Below, piece after piece: positions 54,512-61,658 of a stretch of DNA of 64,000 bases. Below the pieces are notes generated by a model that did not search any database, was not told the origin of the DNA, and was given only the letters and a program-made list of their open reading frames with translations. Position numbers and translations under genes: made by a program. Each line of letters opens with the position of its first letter. Within the stretch, counting starts at the first letter, position 1. The stretch comes from SKVR01 sp964491395. Lineage in GTDB: Bacteria > Bacteroidota > Bacteroidia > Bacteroidales > UBA7960. The stretch spans positions 21,560-85,559 of the forward strand of contig CAZBGI010000007.1 of NCBI GenBank assembly GCA_964491395.1. Reading direction: 5' to 3'.

Positions 54512-55591
54512 ATGAAAAAGTTTTTCAGAATCCTTTTGATAGTCGTAATCCTTGGAGTTTTTGCCGGGACCATAGGATTTTTGTATTCCAAGTCACAAAC
54601 CAAACCGGAAGTGCACGAAACCACTCAGCCTTTTTACACCGATATTATCCGCAAAACGGTTGCCACAGGTTCTTTGGTTCCACGCAATGAGATTGAAATC
54701 AAACCCACGGTTTCGGGTATCATTGATAAAATTTATGTAACCGAAGGGGAGGTTGTGGAAACCGGTCAGGTTCTGGCCCGTGTGCGTATTGTGCCCAACA
54801 TGGTCAATCTTAATGCAGCTGAGAGCCGCGTGAATCGCGCACGCATTGCGATGGAAGAAGCGCGCATTAACTTTGACCGTCAGCAGCAATTGTTCGACAG
54901 GCAAGTGATTGCAGAGTCAGAGTTTCTCCCCTATCGCATTGCGCTCAATACAGCCGAAGAAGAGCTTACGGCAGCAGAAAACAACCTGGAGCTTATCCGC
55001 GACGGTGTGAGCCAGTCCTCTGGGGAAGCCAGTAATACCATCATCCGGTCTACCATCGACGGAATGGTGCTTGAGGTGCCGGTGGAAATAGGCAACTCCG
55101 TCATTGAAGCCAACAATTTCAATGCAGGTACCACCATCGTTTCTATTGCCGACATGGGGGAGATGATTTTTAAAGGAAAAGTAGATGAATCGGAGGTAGG
55201 TAAAATCAACGAAGGCATGGAGTTGATTCTCAATATCGGTGCCATTGACAAAACAGACTTTACGGCGATCCTGGAGCATATTTCGCCCAAAGGAGTGGAA
55301 GAGAGCGGTGCCATTCAGTTTGAAATCAGAGCCGATGTACAACTTGACAACAAACATTTTATCAGGGCCGGATACAGTGCTACAGCAGACATTGTGCTGG
55401 AACGTCGCGACAGTGTGCTGGCCCTGGAAGAAAGCGTGTTGATATTTGACAACGGTGATATTTATGTTGAAGTAGAAACTGAGCCCCAGGTATTTGAAAA
55501 AGTAAAAGTAACCACCGGAATTTCTGACGGGATAAATATCGAAATACTGGAGGGCATCACTGAAGAAAGCAACGTTAAGAAAAGTGTATAA
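54512..55591 (+). CDS. HlyD/RND-type periplasmic adaptor subunit
   Basis: A 359-aa membrane fusion protein: N-terminal membrane anchor (residues 5-24), first lipoyl half (VSGIIDKIYVTEGEVVETGQVLARVR), coiled-coil hairpin (about 95-165), second lipoyl half (STIDGMVLEVPVEIGNSV), beta-barrel (FKGKVDESEVGKINEGMELIL) and a C-terminal domain. It completes the operon ATPase-permease-permease-adaptor. No outer-membrane TolC-like gene follows, so the channel must be encoded elsewhere. Confidence 0.92.
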   Translation: MKKFFRILLIVVILGVFAGTIGFLYSKSQTKPEVHETTQPFYTDIIRKTVATGSLVPRNEIEIKPTVSGIIDKIYVTEGEVVETGQVLARVRIVPNMVNLNAAESRVNRARIAMEEARINFDRQQQLFDRQVIAESEFLPYRIALNTAEEELTAAENNLELIRDGVSQSSGEASNTIIRSTIDGMVLEVPVEIGNSVIEANNFNAGTTIVSIADMGEMIFKGKVDESEVGKINEGMELILNIGAIDKTDFTAILEHISPKGVEESGAIQFEIRADVQLDNKHFIRAGYSATADIVLERRDSVLALEESVLIFDNGDIYVEVETEPQVFEKVKVTTGISDGINIEILEGITEESNVKKSV

Positions 55592-55605
55592 ATCCCTCAA
55601 AGGGT

Positions 55606-55651
55606 ATTCATATCAGGGCCGGTTGCAACATCATCCGGCCCTGATATGAGT
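55606..55651 (+). terminator. Hairpin after the ABC operon
   Basis: A 15-bp perfect stem containing CATATCAGGGCCGG (55609-55622) / CCGGCCCTGATATG (55635-55648), loop 12 nt. No T-run follows, so it may stabilise the 3' end more than terminate by itself. Confidence 0.65.
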
Positions 55652-55785
55652 AACATAAAGTATTTCGGGTATTTTTTTATTCCCAAAAAAAGCATCCAGG
55701 AACCACTCCAATATTTGGCGATCGAACAATTGCCATCGTTAAAAAAAAGCTTAAATTAAATCCTATCAAACTATCTGTTTAACTG

Positions 55786-55805
55786 GTTTGTTTACTTTTG
55801 CAAAC
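55786..55805 (+). promoter_or_regulatory. Promoter -7 element overlapped by inverted repeat
   Basis: TACTTTTG (55793-55800) matches TAnnTTTG and is enclosed by GTTTG-N10-CAAAC (55786-55805). The dyad exactly covers the -7 element, as expected for a repressor site; the -33 is weak. The first gene starts 30 bp later. Confidence 0.45.
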
Positions 55806-55834
55806 ATAAAATCCATGTCAGATTAAAAAGACAC

Positions 55835-56203
55835 ATGCAAACCATCCGAAACATTAAAAAATATGTCCTGCTTATTACCTTACCCCTGGTAATGTGGCTG
55901 TTTTTTAATCAGGTGGCTTTCTGGCATTACCACCTGCATGAATCCGGGATTGTTATAGAGCATGCCCACCCTTTTCAAAACAACACTCAACCCGGCACCC
56001 CTTATCAACAACACCAGCATAGTGACTTTGAGTACACCTTGTTTGCCCAGATAAGCAGTATTGCCGGTTTGCTGGTTGTTTTGCTGATAGCAGGATTACT
56101 TTTCCACAACTTTTCTTTTCAATTACCCGGAATTCCCGGTGCCAGCATTCGTCCGGTTTATCTCTCTGTTTTCAGGTTGCGGGGCCCCCCAGCCATTTTG
56201 TGA
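55835..56203 (+). CDS. His-rich two-TM protein with RGPP C-terminus
   Basis: A 122-aa membrane protein of unknown family. It has a TM helix (about residues 9-29), a histidine-rich outer segment (WHYHLHESGIVIEHAHPF ... QQHQHSDFEY), a second TM helix (about 70-92) and a C-terminus ending FRLRGPPAIL. A His-rich loop with a GPP ending recalls the small DUF2946/DUF2607-type proteins found beside metal TonB receptors in Proteobacteria, though the sequence is not obviously homologous. It is 138 bp upstream of a TonB receptor in the same direction. A role in periplasmic metal (zinc or copper) handling is inferred. Confidence 0.8.
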   Translation: MQTIRNIKKYVLLITLPLVMWLFFNQVAFWHYHLHESGIVIEHAHPFQNNTQPGTPYQQHQHSDFEYTLFAQISSIAGLLVVLLIAGLLFHNFSFQLPGIPGASIRPVYLSVFRLRGPPAIL

Positions 56204-56341
56204 GTTTTCCCCCTCCAAAAATTTTCCTTCTCAATCGGAACCTATCTTTCCTGGACTGCACCAGCAATCTTCAGGAAGTGCTCTTTTTGAGAATTTTTCC
56301 TAGGCCCTAAAAATATCTTACAACCTAAAACAGCTATAAAA

Positions 56342-58600
56342 ATGTACAAAATATATACAACCTTACTATTAATCTTTTTCACCTTTTTTCATTTACACGC
56401 ACTTATTGTTCATCCTGATGAACAACGTCCTCCCACCGATGCCAATATATACGGGCATGTAATAGATGCAGAAACCGGCGAACACCTTCCTTTTGCCAAT
56501 CTTCTGATCAAAGGCACGCGCATTGGGGCCATCACCGATGCAACCGGTCATTATATTCTTACCAATCTTCCTCCGGGCAATCACACCCTTGTAGCTCAAA
56601 GCATGGGATATGCAAAAGTGGAAGTAGAATTTAAAGCCCTTGAAGACAAGAATGTGGAAGTAGATGTTTTGCTTACTCCCACGGAAATCAACCTGGATGA
56701 AGTTGTACTTACAGCCTCTCCTACTGCCAGTGGCTTTCGCTATCAACCCGATGCAGTTTTTCTGGGAGAGAAGCTTCAGCGCCGCAGCGAACCCTCATTC
56801 GGCGAGATGCTCAATGGTCAGCCCGGAGTAGCCATGCGCAGTTTCGGCTCTGCTCCTTCCCGCCCGGTAATCAGGGGCATGGATGGAGACCGTATCCTGG
56901 TATTGGAAAATGGCGAACGCATGGGTGACATCTCTGAAACCTCGGCTGATCATGCTATTTCTCTCGATCCCCTGGCAGCCAGCCGCCTGGAAGTAGTCAG
57001 GGGGCCGGCCAGCCTGCTTTATGGCTCCAGTGCCCTGGGAGGGGTTATCAACCTGATGACCACCGACATCCCCGAGAATTGGGACAGTGGAATCACCGGT
57101 GTGGTTTCCGGACAAGGCGCCACCATGAATAATATGGGAGCAGGTTTTGGAAGAATTACCTACGGCAAACAAACCTGGGCCACTTCAGCCCGATTTGCCC
57201 TGCGTCAGGCAGGAGAGATTACCACTCCGGATGGAGTATTGCCGGGTACAACCATGGATAACCTGGATGCATCCATTGGCCTCGGCGTGAACCGAAACAA
57301 CCTTACCGGGGGGGTAAGCATGTCCTTGTCAGACCAATCCTTTGAAATTCCCGAATCACCAGACAATCCTGACGAAGCGGTGGAAATCCGGGCGCAAAGA
57401 CTCTCATTCCAGGGACGGTTCGGACGGGAACTCGGTGGTGATTTTTTTGACAAAGCACAGTTGCGGTTCAATGCGTCAAGGTTTAACCAGAAAGAGGTGG
57501 AAATAGAAAGGCAGGGCACCGGCATTACTGAAGAAGCGGTTGAACTGGAATATGATCAAATGGCATTCAGTTCTACGCTTACTTTCCAGCACAAGCCCCG
57601 CGGAGCATTTGACCGTGGAGCTATTGGTTTTAACCTGTTGGCCCAGAGTGTTGACGTTTTGGGCGAAGACATATACACTCCCGGTGAGCAGAGAGTGTCA
57701 CTGGCTACTTTTACTTTCCAGGAAGTACCGCTTTCGCGCACCCTGCGGTTTCAGTTTGGTGCACGCCTGGATTACCAGAACTCCAAAGCGCTGCCCAACA
57801 ACTCATTCCCCGAAGTAAACAAACAAAGAAATGCCTTTAACTACTCAGGCTCACTGGGACTCAACTACAGGCCTTTTGAAGATGTGGAAATTGGCGGACA
57901 GTTTGCCCGATCGCACCGAAACCCCCAGGTGGAAGAATTATTTGCCGATGGCCCGCACCTGGGAGTGGGGGTTTATGAGCAGGGAAATGTTGACCTTAAA
58001 GACGAAATTGGCCATGGAGCCGATTTGTTTGTAAGGATACAACGTAATTTCTTCGAAGTAGAAATGGCGGCATTCGTAAACGATTTTCGCAACTACATTA
58101 TCTTTCAGCCCACCGGGAACATTGATGACGCCTCCGGTTATCCTGTATTTGAATATATTGGAGGAGAAGCCATGTTGTGGGGAGGGGAACTGGCTCTGGG
58201 GACAAACATAACCAGCCGGTTAAATTATACCGGATCTGTTGATTATGTAAGAGGTCAAAGAAGTATTGAGGGTGAATTCACCGAAAATCTACCCGTAATT
58301 CCCCCTTTCCGGTTTCATAACACTATAGAATATGACTGGGAAAAAGGTTGGATAGGCTCATCGCTGGCCCTGATTGCCAAACAAGATCAGGTAGCTCCGG
58401 AAGAGGAGGTTACCGATGGGTATTCATTGTTGGGTTTTCAGGCAGGATACAGGTTCAATTTAAATGGCAGGCACGTGATCATCCTCAGGGTGGAAAATGC
58501 AATGGACACCAAATACCGCGACCATCTTTCGCGGGTTGAGGACAGGAACTTTTTTATGCCAGGCAGAAATATTAATCTCTCTTACAGATGGTTCTTCTGA
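56342..58600 (+). CDS. TonB-dependent receptor, probable metal (ZnuD-like)
   Basis: A 752-aa outer-membrane receptor: signal peptide (to about 20), CarboxypepD_reg-like domain (IYGHVIDAETGEHLPFANLLIKGT, about 35-120), TonB box region DEVVLTASPT, plug with VRGPASLLYGSSALGGVINLMT, and a 22-strand barrel ending in the aromatic YRWFF. The barrel segment VEELFADGPHLGVGVYEQGNVDLKDE resembles the corresponding part of zinc receptors of the ZnuD type, and the His-rich upstream protein supports metal uptake. Substrate is inferred, not shown. No SusD partner. Confidence 0.92.
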   Translation: MYKIYTTLLLIFFTFFHLHALIVHPDEQRPPTDANIYGHVIDAETGEHLPFANLLIKGTRIGAITDATGHYILTNLPPGNHTLVAQSMGYAKVEVEFKALEDKNVEVDVLLTPTEINLDEVVLTASPTASGFRYQPDAVFLGEKLQRRSEPSFGEMLNGQPGVAMRSFGSAPSRPVIRGMDGDRILVLENGERMGDISETSADHAISLDPLAASRLEVVRGPASLLYGSSALGGVINLMTTDIPENWDSGITGVVSGQGATMNNMGAGFGRITYGKQTWATSARFALRQAGEITTPDGVLPGTTMDNLDASIGLGVNRNNLTGGVSMSLSDQSFEIPESPDNPDEAVEIRAQRLSFQGRFGRELGGDFFDKAQLRFNASRFNQKEVEIERQGTGITEEAVELEYDQMAFSSTLTFQHKPRGAFDRGAIGFNLLAQSVDVLGEDIYTPGEQRVSLATFTFQEVPLSRTLRFQFGARLDYQNSKALPNNSFPEVNKQRNAFNYSGSLGLNYRPFEDVEIGGQFARSHRNPQVEELFADGPHLGVGVYEQGNVDLKDEIGHGADLFVRIQRNFFEVEMAAFVNDFRNYIIFQPTGNIDDASGYPVFEYIGGEAMLWGGELALGTNITSRLNYTGSVDYVRGQRSIEGEFTENLPVIPPFRFHNTIEYDWEKGWIGSSLALIAKQDQVAPEEEVTDGYSLLGFQAGYRFNLNGRHVIILRVENAMDTKYRDHLSRVEDRNFFMPGRNINLSYRWFF

Positions 58601-58973
58601 AGCACCAGCAAACATAAATAGATTATCAACCTACCTCCCGGTCCTAAATGGTTTAAAGGACCATCCAGCCGGGAGGTATTCAAAAGATTATGAGGAAAGC
58701 AAAACTTTGAAACACAAACCTTTTTCAACAACCGGGAAAACATATCCGGTTTCTACTTTACCGTATCCCCAAATCTGATAGGTTGCGGCACGCTTTTTCC
58801 CTAAAAGTAGGGATTGCACGACCTGAAGATTTGGGATACTTTTGCCCTGTAATTGTTAATTATATAACAACATCAAGAAACTGACATTTTAAAGCATGAT
58901 TCTCAAAACACAAAAGAACTTATCCACGCGAAATTTTTCAACTATACACTAACCTCCATTAATAAATCTACCC
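58601..58973. other. 373-bp region with two structured elements
   Basis: It lies between the two TonB receptor genes. Hairpin 1: TACCTCCCGG (58632-58641) / CCGGGAGGTA (58669-58678), with a nested GGTCC/GGACC stem (58640-58644 / 58658-58662), probably the 3' end of the first receptor transcript. Element 2 is the multi-stem structure at 58764-58838. Confidence 0.55.
58764..58838 (+). promoter_or_regulatory. Candidate structured RNA leader of second TonB receptor
   Basis: A closing stem (58764-58776 / 58827-58838, CCCAAATCT with AGATTTGGG plus a bulged TAT/ATA extension), an inner AGGT (58780-58783) / ACCT (58821-58824) stem, a TGC/GCA stem (58784-58786 / 58816-58818) and a terminal CCCTA-AAAG-TAGGG hairpin (58799-58812). 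It lies 136 bp before the receptor ATG. It matches no riboswitch consensus I know. Confidence 0.45.
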
Positions 58974-61352
58974 ATGAATAAGTATTTAATAAGCACCCTT
59001 ACAGTAATCCTGATACTATGGCAAGGATTACAGGTTTATGCAGACAACAATACCCATAACCTGCGTATGAAAACCGATGCCAACATTGTAGGACATGTAA
59101 TCAGTGAAGGCAAACACGTTCCTTTTGTTACCATTTCCATTAAGGGCACCACCATTGGTACCGTGGCAGATGAAACCGGACATTTCCGGCTGATTCACTT
59201 GCCTTTGGGAGAACACACCATAGAAGCCAGCTTCATGGGATACAAGCCTGAAACCCTAACTGTTTCAGCAGAGGAAGGGGTAACCCAGGAAATCAACATT
59301 CATCTTGAAACTGATGCCCTGGGGCTGGAAGAAGTAGTGGTAACCGGCGATCGCAATGAGCGCAAGAGATCCGAATCTCCCGTTATTGTAAATTCTTTGG
59401 GGCCCTCCCTGTTTACCAACACCCATTCGGTAAGTTTCGCTGATGCCCTCAATTACGCTCCCGGGCTGCGCCTGGAGAATAACTGCCAAAACTGTGGTTT
59501 TACCCAGGTACGCATGAACGGAATGGAAGGCACCTATTCTCAGGTTCTCATCAATAGCAGACCCATATTCAGTGGGCTGGCCGGGGTATATGGCCTGGAG
59601 CTCATCCCCGCCAATATGATTGAGCGGGTAGAAGTAGTAAGAGGGGGCGGCTCAGCCATTTATGGCAGCAATGCCATTGCCGGAACGATCAATGTTATCC
59701 TCAAGGATCCGCTGGTAAACAGTTATGAAGTGGGCGTTAACTCAGGCGTCACAGGCATTGGAATGAGCAACGCAGGCGATCTTGCCCCTGACAACAACAT
59801 CAGCTTCAATGCGTCCATGGTTACTTCCGACCAGAATACCGGCCTGTCTGTTTTTGGATTTACCCGCGACAGGGCCCCGTTTGATGCCAACAATGACCGT
59901 TTTTCTGATGTGACTCAAATTGACAATACCACCATTGGTGCCAGGTTCTTTCACCGATTTGGGACAAGAAACAAGCTGAATATAGACTTCTACAACATCA
60001 GAGAGAAAAGACGTGGAGGAGACCAATTCGACCAGCTTCCTCATATGGCAAATATTGCCGAAACTGCGGAACATAAAATCACTACCGGAGCCATCAACTA
60101 CCATCAGTTTTTCAGAAGCACCGATATGCTAAACATTTATGCATCGGGTCAGCTCATTAACAGAGATACCTATTACGGTGCAGGTCAATCACTGGAGGAT
60201 TATGGAAACACTGGCAATTTCACCTTCAATACAGGTTTGCAATACAAAGCTCAGTTCAGCAGTTCCAATCTAACAGCCGGAGCCGAAGTTTCAGGAGAAA
60301 GTCTTCTTGATAAAAAATTGGGTTACCCTGATATGGAAGAGGGTAACCTGACATTTGCCGACAACACCATTGTGGCTGATCAGCAAATTCTTACCACCGG
60401 TTTATTCGCCCAATACGACTATACCCTCAATAAATTTATGTTCTCACTGGGTGGGCGCCTGGACAATTACAGGGTGGAAGACAAAGAAAAGAACTTTGAG
60501 CCCAAAACAGGTACTATTTTTAGTCCCCGTGTCACCCTTCTTTACAACTACAGCTCGCAGCTTCAGGGCCGCATAAGCTATTCGCAGGGTTACAGAGCGC
60601 CACAGATATTTGATGAAGACCTTCATATTTTGACCTCTGGTGCGCGCCAGGTGCTTCATTCCAATGCTCCGGATCTGGAAGCAGAAACCAGTCAGAGCTA
60701 TATGGCTTCTCTCGACTATAATACGCTAATAGGAAATACCACTGCAGGCATCCTGGTGGAAGGTTTCTACACGGTTTTGCTAAATCCTTTCGTACTGGAA
60801 TACGGAGAAGCTGATGAAAACGGGGTTGTAGAATATGTGCGTGAGAATGCCGATGGAAGTGCGATTGTAAGAGGAGTAAATACGGAATTCAACATTGTCC
60901 CCGCAAGAAACCTCTCCTTTACTGCAGGCCTTACCTTGCAACAGGCTACCTATGAGGAAGCACAGGAGTTTGGTGAAAAAAGTTTCTTCAGAAGCCCCAA
61001 CACATATGCTTTCATCAATGCCGACTGGAGAATCAACCCACAATGGGAAGTGGCACTCAGTGGAAACTACACCGGAAAAATGCTCATTCCCTACTTTGGC
61101 CCTGCCCTGGAAAATCCTGAAGAAGGAGAACTCAGAGAAAGCGATCCTTTCTGGGACATGGGTGCCCGACTGAGCTACAACACAAAAATCAAAAGCTCAG
61201 GCGTAGAGTTTTTTGCAGGCATGAAAAACATTCTTAATTCCTTCCAGTCGGATATTGACACTGGTGAAGATCGTGACCCGGGATACCTTTATGGACCCGT
61301 TTTGCCAAGAACCATCTACTTTGGAATCAGGGTAGGAAATATGCTCAAATAA
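58974..61352 (+). CDS. TonB-dependent receptor with CxxC-containing plug
   Basis: A 792-aa receptor: signal peptide (to about 23), CarboxypepD_reg-like domain (IVGHVISEGKHVPFVTISIKGT), TonB box EEVVVTGDRN, plug domain with LENNCQNCGFTQVRMNGMEGTYSQVLINSRPIFSGLAG and VEVVRGGGSAIYGSNAIAGTINVIL, then the barrel ending YFGIRVGNMLK. The CQNC pair in the plug is unusual for an outer-membrane protein and seems specific to this subfamily. Substrate unknown; the neighbouring receptor and His-rich protein suggest metal or metal chelate. A good terminator follows. Confidence 0.92.
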   Translation: MNKYLISTLTVILILWQGLQVYADNNTHNLRMKTDANIVGHVISEGKHVPFVTISIKGTTIGTVADETGHFRLIHLPLGEHTIEASFMGYKPETLTVSAEEGVTQEINIHLETDALGLEEVVVTGDRNERKRSESPVIVNSLGPSLFTNTHSVSFADALNYAPGLRLENNCQNCGFTQVRMNGMEGTYSQVLINSRPIFSGLAGVYGLELIPANMIERVEVVRGGGSAIYGSNAIAGTINVILKDPLVNSYEVGVNSGVTGIGMSNAGDLAPDNNISFNASMVTSDQNTGLSVFGFTRDRAPFDANNDRFSDVTQIDNTTIGARFFHRFGTRNKLNIDFYNIREKRRGGDQFDQLPHMANIAETAEHKITTGAINYHQFFRSTDMLNIYASGQLINRDTYYGAGQSLEDYGNTGNFTFNTGLQYKAQFSSSNLTAGAEVSGESLLDKKLGYPDMEEGNLTFADNTIVADQQILTTGLFAQYDYTLNKFMFSLGGRLDNYRVEDKEKNFEPKTGTIFSPRVTLLYNYSSQLQGRISYSQGYRAPQIFDEDLHILTSGARQVLHSNAPDLEAETSQSYMASLDYNTLIGNTTAGILVEGFYTVLLNPFVLEYGEADENGVVEYVRENADGSAIVRGVNTEFNIVPARNLSFTAGLTLQQATYEEAQEFGEKSFFRSPNTYAFINADWRINPQWEVALSGNYTGKMLIPYFGPALENPEEGELRESDPFWDMGARLSYNTKIKSSGVEFFAGMKNILNSFQSDIDTGEDRDPGYLYGPVLPRTIYFGIRVGNMLK

Positions 61353-61658
61353 ACTTCCCCATCCAACATATCTGTTGATTGATTGAAAAAACCTGTGTCT
61401 GCCAACACAGGTTTTTTTATTCCATGCTCACAGCATGAAATAATCCATTTTCCTTTACACCTGGCACAAATGAACTCAAAATCTTATGATGGAATTTTTA
61501 ACTTTGCATGCAGGGACTTTAATTTCTACTTGCGAGCAAAAACAATTCTGAAGCAGATTCGTTGCATTTTTCACTCGTGTTAAACAATAATTCCAGGCTT
61601 TCAGGGTTTGTTTTTCAAGGCTTTTGTTTGAAACAATTCGTACCAGATATTTTATACT
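61353..61658. other. 306-bp intergenic region before porZ
   Basis: It contains the terminator of the second TonB receptor (61386-61418) and the undefined promoter region of porZ. Short ORFs here show no protein-like character. Confidence 0.4.
61386..61418 (+). terminator. Terminator of second TonB receptor gene
   Basis: ACCTGTGT (61391-61398) / ACACAGGT (61405-61412) with A-run and T-run extending the stem. Confidence 0.9.

Noticed and set aside
58821..58838. TPP riboswitch (ACCTGA-like segment)
   Set aside because: The CTGAGA box and the rest of the THI core are missing, and the geometry of stems does not fit.
61383..61583. 66-codon ORF between the TonB receptor and porZ
   Set aside because: It begins within the receptor's terminator hairpin and has no protein-like composition.
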